NCBI RefSeq assembly: GCF_000334915.1
Contig: NZ_AMSF01000025.1
Coordinates: forward strand, 186,001 to 250,000
Length of the DNA: 64,000 bases
Reading direction: 5' to 3'
Source of the DNA: Dyella ginsengisoli LA-4
GTDB lineage: Bacteria; Pseudomonadota; Gammaproteobacteria; Xanthomonadales; Rhodanobacteraceae
Every line of letters begins with the position of its first letter. The first letter of the stretch is position 1. Shown here piece after piece: positions 47,127 through 55,433 of this stretch. Below the pieces are notes generated by a model that had not been told where the DNA came from, did not search any database, and saw only the letters and a list, made by a program, of their open reading frames with translations. A program made the position numbers and the translations under genes.

Positions 47127-47579
47127 TCAGTCGGACATCGCCAGTTGGGGATCCAGACCGGCCGGATCGAACCCATCGGCATGAGCGTGGAGTATCAGTG
47201 CGTAAGCCGCCTTCGTGGCGAATTGTTCCCGGACTCGCGAGGTTTGGCCGGGCTCGATGGATGCGCAGGCATCGCGGACCAGGCTGGCCATGCGCTCGAA
47301 GTCACACGCTTGCCCCCGGATACCGGTCCTGTCGACATCCGCATGGAGCCATGTCGTCAGTGTCAGGTAGCAGTGCGGTCCAAGGTGTTCGTGCCCGCCG
47401 TTGAGTGCAACGTGGGACGCGCGCGCGTAGCTGTCCAGTCGGTCCGCGAACTTCCTCAGCCCCGCGCGGCTTCCATGCAGATGCCAAACCTGCCCGAGTT
47501 CGTCAGACATGTAGAAAAAGCCCAGCTCGCGCCAATCCTGGCGGGTCGCCTCTGCGGCCAGTGCGGACAGGGGCTCCAT
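47127..47579 (-). CDS. Hypothetical protein
   Basis: A protein of about 150 aa that I do not recognise. It begins MEPLSALAAEATRQDWRELG from an ATG at 47579; a TTG at 47645 would add 22 residues. There is a central HLHGSRAGLRKFADRLDSYAR stretch and a GGHEHLGPHCYLTLTTW segment that loosely recalls immunity-type proteins, a weak impression only. No signal peptide or TM. It is divergent from the hydroxylase gene. Confidence 0.6.
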   Translation of the reverse strand: MEPLSALAAEATRQDWRELGFFYMSDELGQVWHLHGSRAGLRKFADRLDSYARASHVALNGGHEHLGPHCYLTLTTWLHADVDRTGIRGQACDFERMASLVRDACASIEPGQTSRVREQFATKAAYALILHAHADGFDPAGLDPQLAMSD

Positions 47580-47751
47580 GGCAGCCGGTTGGCCTTCGGG
47601 CAGGTGGGGCTTTTTCTTATACCGATCGGAAGCCAGTCGCGCCAACGGCCTCCGGGCAGGTCTGGGCGGACTGCCGCACCCGCTTGACCCGCGTCAGCGC
47701 GTCCATCCCCCGGCAGTCCTAGCCTCCCGCCATTCCGGACGGAGAAGCGCG

Positions 47752-48927
47752 ATGCGGGTGGACGTGGCGGTGGTGGGAGGGGGGCCGGCAGGTCTGTGCC
47801 TGGCCGGGGCGTTGGCCGATGCGGGGCTCGAGGTGGTCGTGCTGGAGCGGCAGTCGCTGATGGCGCTGGCCGAGCCGGCCGACGACGGCCGCGAAATCGC
47901 GCTGACGAAAGCCTCGCGCGAACGACTGGAGCAGCTCGGCGTGTGGCCGCGGATCGACCCGGCCTATATCCATCCGCTGCGCGCGGCACGGGTGATGGAC
48001 GGTCGCGGCGCCCGCCCGATGGAGATCGCCGCGCCGGGCCACGGCGTGCTCGGCCACCTGGTCGGCAATGCGCAGATCCGCCGCGCCGCATTCGAAGCGG
48101 CGGACAGCCGACCTTCCGTGCAGGTGGTCAACCATGCGGATGTGCAGGACATCGCCACCGAAGGCAGCGGCGTGCGCCTGAGCTGCGCCGGCGACCTGTC
48201 CGTGCTGGCGCGGCTGGCGGTGGCGGCGGACAGCCGCTTCTCGGCCATGCGCCGGCTGCTGGGCATCGGCGCGCGCATGCGCGACTTCGGCCGCAGCATG
48301 CTGGTGTGCCGCATGACGCACGAGCAGCCGCACCGGCAGGAAGCCTGGGAATGGTTCGGCTACGGCCAGACGCTGGCCCTGCTGCCGCTGTGGGAGGGGC
48401 AGTCCTCGGTGGTGCTGACCCTGCCGCACCACCTGGCCCAGGCGATGCAGGATCTCCCGCCCGAGGATTTCGCCCGGGCCATGCAGGAGCGCTTCGACCA
48501 TCGCCTCGGCGCCATGCGCCTGCTCGGCGAGCGCCATGTCTACCCGCTGGTGGGTACCTATGCGCGACGCTTCGTGGCGCCGCGCTGCGCGCTGGTCGGC
48601 GATGCCGCCGTGGGCATGCACCCGGTCACCGCGCACGGCTTCAACTTCGGCCTGCAGAGTGCGGAGACGCTGGCCACGCATCTGCGTGGCGCGCTGCAGA
48701 GTGGTCGCGACATCGGCAGCCCGCACGTGCTGGCGGCCTACGAGCAGACGCACCGCCGCGCCACCGCGCCGCTCTACCTCGCCACCGGCCTGATCGCCTC
48801 GCTGTACACCGACGACCGGCCGCCGGCGCGCCTGCTGCGCGGCGCCCTGCTCGGTGCAGCCGGACGACTGCCGCTGTTCCGTCGGCTGGTGGCCGCCCAT
48901 CTCACGCGGGGAGCCGGGCTCGTTTGA
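47752..48927 (+). CDS. ubiM: FAD-dependent ubiquinone-biosynthesis hydroxylase, UbiM-like
   Basis: A 391-aa class A flavoprotein monooxygenase. The Rossmann motif DVAVVGGGPAGLCLAGALADAGLEVVVLE opens the protein, and the second FAD motif ALVGDAAVGMHPVTAHGFNFGLQSA is the UbiH/COQ6 family signature. The stretch DGREIALTKASRERLEQLGVWPRI resembles UbiM, a hydroxylase of broad ring-position specificity. A GGAG precedes the ATG. UbiH or UbiI-type assignment remains possible. Confidence 0.75.
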   Translation: MRVDVAVVGGGPAGLCLAGALADAGLEVVVLERQSLMALAEPADDGREIALTKASRERLEQLGVWPRIDPAYIHPLRAARVMDGRGARPMEIAAPGHGVLGHLVGNAQIRRAAFEAADSRPSVQVVNHADVQDIATEGSGVRLSCAGDLSVLARLAVAADSRFSAMRRLLGIGARMRDFGRSMLVCRMTHEQPHRQEAWEWFGYGQTLALLPLWEGQSSVVLTLPHHLAQAMQDLPPEDFARAMQERFDHRLGAMRLLGERHVYPLVGTYARRFVAPRCALVGDAAVGMHPVTAHGFNFGLQSAETLATHLRGALQSGRDIGSPHVLAAYEQTHRRATAPLYLATGLIASLYTDDRPPARLLRGALLGAAGRLPLFRRLVAAHLTRGAGLV

Positions 48928-48945
48928 GAGTGTGCCGAGAATGGC

Positions 48946-49485
48946 TCAATGACGCTGAGCCGCATCAGTGGGCTCGCCGCTGCTTGCGGAAAGCGACCGC
49001 AGTGTCACCGAAATACCGCGAAGGCAGTTGCCACGCAGGCTTTCGAGCCCTGGCGGAGCTGGGTGCGACAGCGCCTGACGCAGCACCTCAACGTAACGCC
49101 GCACTCCGCCAGGAAGTTCGCTATCCCAGCCAAAAACGCAGGTCTTTAGAGGATCGTCGGACCACCAGTGTTGCTGCAGCCAGGGCAGCACAGCGTATGG
49201 CCGGATCAATAGGGAGTCGGCAAAAGCGCCCTCCAGATCCTCAGCGGCACCGGCATCAGCCCCGGGAATCAGCGCCTCCCCCGCTCTGAGCCAGCGACCG
49301 TCGCCGCGGCCAACGCCTCGGAGCAACTGCCGAACCTTCGCCGGGTGGCTCCAAATATCCTTCACTGCGGCTTCGGCGCCATGGCTTCGCACCTGCGCAA
49401 TCACCAAGTCTGCCGGGTGAGTGGCTTTTGCCACGCTTGCGGACGTCACCAGTACAGCCAGCAAAACGCTGATCAAACGCTTCAT
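48946..49485 (-). CDS. Secreted hypothetical protein
   Basis: A 179-aa protein with a signal peptide (LISVLLAVLVTSASVAKA). The remainder is mostly helical and ends in a hydrophilic tail; two Cys (LKTCVFGWD and RGNCLRG) could form a disulfide. I do not recognise a family. The ATG at 49485 has GGAG nine bases upstream; another ATG lies 15 bp before it. Convergent with the hydroxylase gene. Confidence 0.7.
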   Translation of the reverse strand: MKRLISVLLAVLVTSASVAKATHPADLVIAQVRSHGAEAAVKDIWSHPAKVRQLLRGVGRGDGRWLRAGEALIPGADAGAAEDLEGAFADSLLIRPYAVLPWLQQHWWSDDPLKTCVFGWDSELPGGVRRYVEVLRQALSHPAPPGLESLRGNCLRGISVTLRSLSASSGEPTDAAQRH

Positions 49486-49596
49486 GCGTGAAAGCTCCAT
49501 CTGTAAGGGCAGAGTACATCGCTCCCGGAACCTCTGCCCCGGGGGCGGCAAGCGGGTACCTCCCCGCGCTAAACTGTCGGTTTTGCCCTGGAAAAC

Positions 49597-50262
49597 ATGG
49601 CGCAGGCAGCACTCCGCCCGACGGTCCGCGGGCCCACCTTCATTCGTCTGCTGGCGCGCCTGGCAGAGCTGGATGTGGCTGCGCCCGGGTCGTCGTTGCC
49701 CGAGCAGCTGGGCCAATGGCTGGACTGGAAGCACGCGCTGTCGCTCGCCGCGGCGCTCGACAGTCGCCCGGCCGTGCCGGAGCACGCGGCCACGGTGCCG
49801 GATGACCTGTCCGCCGAATGCACGCGGGCGCGGGAGACCCTGCTCGCGGCGCTCAGGCACGACCCGCTGCTCGCTTCAGGCACGCCGGCCGCGGGCGAGT
49901 CCGATTTCGCGCCGTATCGCCAGGTCTGCCTGGCCCGCCAGCGCGCCGCGCAGGCGACCGTCGGCCGCCTGCGCGGCAGGCTGCGCGACGCGCTCATGGC
50001 GGCCTCGCCTGAACAGGCCCGGCTCGCCGAAGTCGACGCGGTGATGGAAGTGGCGCTCACCCCGCGCGAGCACAGCCTGCTGGCGAAAGTGCCCGCGTTG
50101 CTGGAGCGACGCTTCGAGAGTCACCGCGGCGCCGGTCAAACCCACGGGCTCGACGCCTTCCGCCGCGAGATGCAGAGCGTGCTGCTGGCCGAGCTGGACC
50201 TCCGCTTTCAACCGGTCGACGCGCTGCTCGCCGCGCTGCGCACCCACCAAGAGTCCGCATGA
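49597..50262 (+). CDS. DUF3348 family protein, gene 1 of the motor-like module
   Basis: A 221-aa soluble, mainly alpha-helical protein. The start VRGPTFIRLLARLAELDVAAPGSSLPEQLGQWLDWKHALSLAAAL fits DUF3348. No membrane segment or catalytic motif. Its stop overlaps the DUF802 gene start by ATGA. The conserved company of DUF802, OmpA and DUF2894 suggests it is a cytoplasmic partner of the channel-like complex. Function unknown. Confidence 0.82.
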   Translation: MAQAALRPTVRGPTFIRLLARLAELDVAAPGSSLPEQLGQWLDWKHALSLAAALDSRPAVPEHAATVPDDLSAECTRARETLLAALRHDPLLASGTPAAGESDFAPYRQVCLARQRAAQATVGRLRGRLRDALMAASPEQARLAEVDAVMEVALTPREHSLLAKVPALLERRFESHRGAGQTHGLDAFRREMQSVLLAELDLRFQPVDALLAALRTHQESA

Positions 50263-52355
50263 TCAAGAATCTTCTCCTCGCCGCCGTGTTTGCGCTGGGC
50301 CTCGCCGCCATCGGCTGGATCGTCGTCGGTTATGTCGGCAGCAATCCGCTCGGCATGGCCGTCGCGCTGCTGATCGGGGCCTGCTATCTCGCCGGCGCGT
50401 TCGAGCTGTTCGGCTATCGCCAGGCCACCGCCACGCTGCACCGGGCCATGGAAGGCCTCGCCGAGCCGCCGGCCGACCTGGCCAGCTGGCTGCAGCGCCT
50501 GCATCCCGGCCTGCGCCACGCCGTGCGCCTGCGCGTGGAGGGCGAGCGGGCAGCGTTGCCGGCGCCGGCGATGACGCCCTACCTGGTCGGCCTGCTGGTG
50601 CTGCTGGGCATGCTCGGCACCCTGCTCGGCATGATGGCCACGCTGCGCGGCACCGGCATGGCGCTCGAGAGCGCCACCGATCTCGCGGCGATCCGCGGCT
50701 CGCTGGCCGCGCCGGTCAACGGGCTGGGCTTCGCCTTCGGCACCTCCATCGCCGGCGTCGCCAGCTCGGCGATGCTCGGCCTGCTGTCCGCGCTGGTCCG
50801 TCGCGAGCGGCTGCATGCCGTGCAGGCGCTGGACGCGCGTATCGCCACCACCCTGCGCGTCCACTCGCAGGCGCACCAGCGCGATGAAGCCTTCCGTCTG
50901 CTGCAGCAACAGGCCGCGGCCATGCCGATGCTGGTCGACCGGTTGCAGGCGATGGCCGCCGCGCTGGAACAGCACAGCGCCGCCGCCCACGAGCGCCAGC
51001 ACGCCGAGCAGCAGGCCTTCCACCGCCACACCGAGCAGGCCTATACGCGCCTGGCTCATTCCGTCGAGCAGTCGCTGAAGGACAGCGTCGCCGACAGCGC
51101 ACGCACCGCCAGCAGCGTGCTGCAGCCGGTGGTGGAATCCACCCTCGCCAAGCTCGCCCGCGAGTCCGCTGCGATCCAGGCCAGCGTGAGCGACGCCGTG
51201 CAGCGCCAGCTCGACGGCCTCGCCACGGGCTTCGACAGCACCGCACGCACCGTCACCGGCATCTGGAACGACGCGCTGGCCCAGCACCGCCAGACCAACG
51301 AGGCCCACGCGCAGGCACTGGGCGAGGCGCTCGCTCGCTTCGCCGACACCTTCGAGCAGCGCTCGTCCGCCCTGCTGGACGGTGTCGCCGCCCGCCTCGA
51401 CGCCAGCGCCGAGCGCACCGCCGACGCGTGGCACACCGCGCTGGCGAAACAGGACGCTACCCACACCGAACTCGCCCAGCGCAACCAGCAGGCGCTCGCC
51501 GCCGCGGGCGAGACCTTCGCGTCGCACGCCGCGGCGCTGGTGCAGGCGGTGGACCGCTCGCACGCCGAGCTGCAGTCCGCGCTGGCCGCGCGCGACGAAG
51601 AGCGCCTGGCCGCCTGGGCACAGAAGCTCGACACCCTCACCGCCGAACTCTCCACGCAGTGGACCGCCACCGGCGAAGCCACCGCCCAGCGCCAGCAGGC
51701 CATCTGCGACACGCTGGAGAAAACCGCAGGCGACATCGCTGCCCAGACCCAGGCCCACGCCAGCCAGACCCTCGCCGAGATCGCGCGGCTGGTCGAGGCC
51801 GCCTCCGAGGCGCCGCGCGTGGCCGCCGAAGTGGTCGGCGAGCTGCGCCAGAAGCTGTCCGATTCCATGGTGCGCGACACCGCCATGCTGGAGGAGCGCA
51901 GCCGCCTGCTGGCCACGCTGGAGACTCTGCTCGACGCGGTCAACCACGCCTCCACCGAACAGCGCAGCGCGGTCGACGCGCTGGTCAGCACCTCGGCCGA
52001 GCTGCTCGACCGCGTCGGCAGCCGCTTCGCCGCACAGATCGAAAGCGAGACCGGCAAGCTCGACCACGCCGCCGCGCAGGTCACCGCCAGCGCCGTCGAG
52101 GTCGCCAGTCTGGGCGAGGCCTTCGGTGCCGGCGTGGCGCAGTTCGGCCAGACCAACGATGCGCTGATGGAGCGCCTGCAGCAGGTCGCCACCGCGCTGG
52201 ACGCCTCGCTCGCACGCAGCGACGAGCAGCTCGCCTACTACGTGGCGCAGGCCAGGGAAGTGGTCGAGCTCAGCGTGCTCTCGCAGCAGCAGATCCTCGC
52301 CGACATGCAGCAGCTCGCCGGCCGCCGCGCACCGGCCAAGGCAGCGAAGGCATGA
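50259..52355 (+). CDS. DUF802 protein: MotA/ExbB-like membrane domain with long coiled-coil tail
   Basis: A 698-aa protein. Hydrophobic segments lie at about 5-25, 30-50, 107-129 and 153-180. The third and fourth, GLLVLLGMLGTLLGMMATLRG and APVNGLGFAFGTSIAGVASSAMLGLL, read like the two core helices of MotA/TolQ/ExbB channels. The remaining 500 residues are Ala/Gln/Glu-rich coiled coil with DUF802-type repeats and should extend into the cytoplasm. With the MotB-like partner it would form a proton-driven stator-like motor. The motor role is my inference; the family itself has no described function that I know of. Confidence 0.85.
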   Translation: MIKNLLLAAVFALGLAAIGWIVVGYVGSNPLGMAVALLIGACYLAGAFELFGYRQATATLHRAMEGLAEPPADLASWLQRLHPGLRHAVRLRVEGERAALPAPAMTPYLVGLLVLLGMLGTLLGMMATLRGTGMALESATDLAAIRGSLAAPVNGLGFAFGTSIAGVASSAMLGLLSALVRRERLHAVQALDARIATTLRVHSQAHQRDEAFRLLQQQAAAMPMLVDRLQAMAAALEQHSAAAHERQHAEQQAFHRHTEQAYTRLAHSVEQSLKDSVADSARTASSVLQPVVESTLAKLARESAAIQASVSDAVQRQLDGLATGFDSTARTVTGIWNDALAQHRQTNEAHAQALGEALARFADTFEQRSSALLDGVAARLDASAERTADAWHTALAKQDATHTELAQRNQQALAAAGETFASHAAALVQAVDRSHAELQSALAARDEERLAAWAQKLDTLTAELSTQWTATGEATAQRQQAICDTLEKTAGDIAAQTQAHASQTLAEIARLVEAASEAPRVAAEVVGELRQKLSDSMVRDTAMLEERSRLLATLETLLDAVNHASTEQRSAVDALVSTSAELLDRVGSRFAAQIESETGKLDHAAAQVTASAVEVASLGEAFGAGVAQFGQTNDALMERLQQVATALDASLARSDEQLAYYVAQAREVVELSVLSQQQILADMQQLAGRRAPAKAAKA

Positions 52356-52370
52356 CGCACCCGCCCCCCC

Positions 52371-52451
52371 GTAGGAGCCCGCTCGCGGGCGATGCTCCTG
52401 CTCCCGATCTACATCCAGACCAAAACGCATCGCCCGCGAGCGGGCTCCTAC
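52371..52451. repeat. REP-type element: perfect 25-bp inverted repeat
   Basis: A 25-base arm beginning GTAGGAGCCCGCTCGCGGGC (52371-52395) pairs perfectly with its complement at 52427-52451 across a 31-nt loop. GTAGGAGC ends are typical of Pseudomonas and Xanthomonadales REP/BIME elements. It lies between the DUF802 and OmpA genes, inside the presumed operon. Confidence 0.93.
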
Positions 52452-52503
52452 AACGATGCGCGGCGCCGCGCCGATGCGTGCCCTCTGCCCGACGCCCCAC
52501 CCC

Positions 52504-53169
52504 ATGACCGACGACGTCGAACTCGAGTCCGAATCCACCGCCCCCATCTGGGCCTTCGGCGACCTGATGTCGGTGCTGCTCGGCGCCTTCGTGCTGATCC
52601 TGGTCGGCGTCATCGGCGTGCAGCTGCAGCTCTCGCACAAGCTGGAGGTGGCCGAGAAGCAGCGCCAGGCCGAACTGCAACGGCGCACCACGCTGGAGCA
52701 GGCGCTCGCCACGCCGCTGGCGCAGGGCCGCGTCACCCTGGTCAACGGCCGCATCGGCATCCGCGGCAACCTGCTGTTCGCGCTCAACTCCGACCAGCTG
52801 CAGCCGGAAGGCCGGCAGCTGATCCAGAGTCTCGCTGCGCCGCTGGCGCAGTACCTGCAATCGCGCGACGAACTACTGATGGTCAGCGGCTTCACCGACG
52901 ACCAGCCCGTGCACGGCGACAACCGCCGCTTCGCCGACAACTGGGAGCTCTCGGCGCAGCGCGCGCTCACGGTCACCCGTGCGCTGATCGCCGCTGGCGT
53001 GCCCGCCAATGCCGTGTTCGCCGCCGCCTTCGGCGCGCAGCAGCCGGTCAGCGCCAATACCGACGAAGCCGGCCGCGCGAAGAACCGTCGCGTCGAGATC
53101 GCGCCGATCCCACGCTCCTCGGCCGGCAACACGGCCACGAAAGACCCCGACACCGGCCATGCGCCCTGA
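52504..53169 (+). CDS. MotB-like OmpA family protein, partner of the DUF802 channel
   Basis: A 221-aa protein with a short cytoplasmic N-terminus, one TM helix (about 15-38), a short coiled coil and a C-terminal OmpA/MotB peptidoglycan-binding domain (GFTDDQP, NWELSAQRA, NRRVEI). The TM segment IWAFGDLMSVLLGAFVLIL places an Asp (residue 20) where MotB and ZorB carry their proton-binding Asp. The ATG at 52504 follows the REP element. It would anchor the complex to the cell wall. It overlaps the DUF2894 gene by 11 bp. Confidence 0.88.
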   Translation: MTDDVELESESTAPIWAFGDLMSVLLGAFVLILVGVIGVQLQLSHKLEVAEKQRQAELQRRTTLEQALATPLAQGRVTLVNGRIGIRGNLLFALNSDQLQPEGRQLIQSLAAPLAQYLQSRDELLMVSGFTDDQPVHGDNRRFADNWELSAQRALTVTRALIAAGVPANAVFAAAFGAQQPVSANTDEAGRAKNRRVEIAPIPRSSAGNTATKDPDTGHAP

Positions 53170-53677
53170 GCTCGGCCCCGCCATCCGCGCACAGCTGATC
53201 GCCGCGCTGGAACAGCGCGCCGCCGGACTCGACGGCGAAGCGCGCCGCCTGCTCGATGCGCGCCTGGCCGAGCTGCGCGGGCAAGATTCGGGCACTCCGG
53301 ACGCTCCTGCGGACGGACGTCCCAACGGCCCCCTGCGCGAACTCGCCGAGCAGCTGACCCGCGAAGCACCGGGCGACCGCGCCGCCTATCCGGAGCTTCC
53401 CGCCCTCGCCGGGGTCCGCCAGCTCTGGTCCGCCCTGCGCGCCGACAGCCAGCTCCAGCACTCGGTCGCGCACACGCCCACCGACGCCGGTCCGCTCAAC
53501 TCCACCGCCCTCGCCAGCCGCGCCATCGCGCTGATGCGCGAGCTGTCCCCGGGCTACCTGCGCGCGTTTCTGGCCTACATCGATGACCTGGCGTGGCTGG
53601 AGCAGCTTGGAAGCTCAAGCCCGGCGGCCGGCGCCGCTGCCACCCGAAAGCGAGCGCCGCGCAAACCGCTGCAGTGA
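53159..53677 (+). CDS. DUF2894 family protein, last gene of the motor-like module
   Basis: A 172-aa soluble protein. The C-terminal half, SRAIALMRELSPGYLRAFLAYIDDLAWLEQL, is the DUF2894 hallmark; the N-terminal third is helical and charged, and the tail is Lys/Arg-rich. It overlaps the OmpA gene by 11 bp, so it is co-translated with it. No known function; probably a cytoplasmic accessory of the complex. Confidence 0.82.
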   Translation: MRPELGPAIRAQLIAALEQRAAGLDGEARRLLDARLAELRGQDSGTPDAPADGRPNGPLRELAEQLTREAPGDRAAYPELPALAGVRQLWSALRADSQLQHSVAHTPTDAGPLNSTALASRAIALMRELSPGYLRAFLAYIDDLAWLEQLGSSSPAAGAAATRKRAPRKPLQ

Positions 53678-53825
53678 GCCTCCATCGAAGCGAAGGCCAA
53701 GAGCGCACCGGGTCCAGTGGAGCGGCAACTGCGCACATCCGTTCCGCGTGCTGCCCCCGTTTTTGACTATCATCCCCGGCATCCATCAGGGATCGGCGAA
53801 TCGTCGGCCGCCGTCGGGGGACGTC

Positions 53826-54995
53826 ATGGAACTGCTGCTGTTGTGGCGCTGGAGCACCCTGGTCCAGGCCACGTCCGACCTGATCATCGCCGTGTTCTTC
53901 GTTTCGCTGGCGCTGTCGTTGCGCAGACGCGAGCTGCAGCCGTGGCTGGCCGCCTGGTTGTTCAACCTGTCTGCGCTGCTGGTCACCATCGTGTACTGGC
54001 TGGCGCAGCCAGTGTCCTCGCGCACGGCTGCGGTGTTCGCGGGCTTCGGTTATGTGTTCGCCAAGACCATGTTCGTGGCGCTGATGGTGGTCGGTGCGGA
54101 TCGTTTCCGTGGCCGGTCGTATGCGGATTCGGGCTTTGCGAAGGTGGCGGTCGTGGTGGCGCTGTTCGCCGCGGTCACCGCGCTGGCCGTCCACTCCACC
54201 GACCAGCTCGGCGTCATCCAGGAAACCGTCATCGCGCTGGCCTTCGGCGTCGGTGCCCTGCGGCTGGTGCGCAGCCCCGGCTTCGGCTGGGTGGCCGTCG
54301 GCTTCAGCCTGCGCGCCATGCTCTCGGTCGCGGCGGTCGCCTGCTACGGCATCCAGTGGGTCTCCGGCGCACCGCAACCCGGCACCATCCTGGCCTACTT
54401 CGTGGCCTCGCATTCCTCGTTCGATACCGGTGCCGAATGGGTGATCGCGCTGGGCTGCCTGCTGGCCACCTACCGGCTGATCCAGCGCGAGCTGAGCGAG
54501 TCGAATACCGAACTGCGCACCGCCCGCGACCAGATGCAGCAGCTGTTGCATCGCGACCAGCTTACCGGCGTGTTCAATCGTCGCGCGCTGCCGATCATGC
54601 TCGCCGAGGCGCGCAAGGCCGGCGCCACCGTGCTGTTCTTCGACCTGGACCATTTCAAGCGGATCAACGACGAGCTTGGTCACTCGTCCGGCGATGCGAG
54701 CCTCGCCCGCTTCGCCCGGGCGCTGCAGGCATCGTTCCGCACCGACGACCAGGTCATCCGCTACGCCGGCGACGAGTTCGTGGTGGTGGCGCAGGACATG
54801 GACCCGGCTGCCATCGCCACGCGGGTGCAGTCGGTGCGCGAGCAGCTGCAGCATGCCGATGCGCTGACGCCCGCGATCAGCTTCTCCGCCGGCGTCGCCG
54901 TGCTGCCACCGCAGGGCAATCCGGACGCCGTGCTGCGCGAAGCCGACCAGGCGATGTACGACGCCAAGGCACGCCGGCAGCCGGTGGACGCGTGA
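53826..54995 (+). CDS. Membrane diguanylate cyclase with AGDEF active site
   Basis: A 389-aa protein with six or seven TM helices in the first 220 residues and a GGDEF domain (about 240-385) that should make cyclic di-GMP. The A-site reads YAGDEFVVV (residues 313-321), with Ala for the first Gly; AGDEF enzymes can be active. The metal Asp in LFFDLDHFKRIND is intact, and no EAL domain follows. The start is the ATG at 53826, where the first TM begins. It follows the motor-like module by 148 bp. Confidence 0.9.
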   Translation: MELLLLWRWSTLVQATSDLIIAVFFVSLALSLRRRELQPWLAAWLFNLSALLVTIVYWLAQPVSSRTAAVFAGFGYVFAKTMFVALMVVGADRFRGRSYADSGFAKVAVVVALFAAVTALAVHSTDQLGVIQETVIALAFGVGALRLVRSPGFGWVAVGFSLRAMLSVAAVACYGIQWVSGAPQPGTILAYFVASHSSFDTGAEWVIALGCLLATYRLIQRELSESNTELRTARDQMQQLLHRDQLTGVFNRRALPIMLAEARKAGATVLFFDLDHFKRINDELGHSSGDASLARFARALQASFRTDDQVIRYAGDEFVVVAQDMDPAAIATRVQSVREQLQHADALTPAISFSAGVAVLPPQGNPDAVLREADQAMYDAKARRQPVDA

Positions 54996-55065
54996 CGCGT
55001 GCCGTGAAAGCCTGGTCAGGACCGGGGGCTAGACTGCCGGCAATGCCAAGCGAAGGAGCACAGCC

Positions 55066-55284
55066 ATGAACGAGCGCGACCCGAGCGAGCGGGCCAGGGC
55101 GATGCGCGTCGGCCTCGGCCTGACCTACGGCTCTGGAATCGGCGTGGCCCTGGGCGCGGGGCTGGGCGCCGCGTTCGGCCACGTTGCACTCGGCGTCGCG
55201 CTGGGTGTGGCCCTGGGTTCGGCGCTCGGGCTGATCGTGGCTGCGATGATGCCGGCATCGCGTGGCAAGGGTTCTGGTGGGTGA
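55066..55284 (+). CDS. Small Gly/Ala-rich membrane protein
   Basis: A 72-aa protein with two hydrophobic Gly/Ala/Val-rich segments (GSGIGVALGAGLGAAFGHVALGV and LGVALGSALGLIVAAMM) forming a helical hairpin, and charged ends. GAAGGAG precedes the ATG. Such glycine-zipper proteins are common in this family; function unknown. Confidence 0.65.
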   Translation: MNERDPSERARAMRVGLGLTYGSGIGVALGAGLGAAFGHVALGVALGVALGSALGLIVAAMMPASRGKGSGG

Positions 55285-55382
55285 GAGGAGGCATCGGCCG
55301 GGAAGCCGCGCAAGGCAGGGAAACGTAGCGAGGTCGGCACTGTTCCCTGGTTCGTCCGTGCGTCCTCATGGTTCACGGGATT

Positions 55383-55400
55383 GGTGAACCTGACCCCGTT
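55383..55400 (+). repeat. Island motif copy 1 (GTGAACCTGACCCC-type)
   Basis: GGTGAACCTGACCCCGTT stands just before the first gene of the accessory island. Related copies are at 56161, 58090, 58716, 58751 and 60837. Confidence 0.6.
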
Positions 55401-55433
55401 GCTGCCGTTTGTCGGATGCCTCCCACACCGAGG

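Noticed and set aside
49597-53677. Calling the module a Zorya defence system
   Set aside because: The ZorA/ZorB-like pair is present in outline, but there is no ZorC, ZorD helicase or ZorE nuclease; DUF3348 and DUF2894 are not Zorya components.
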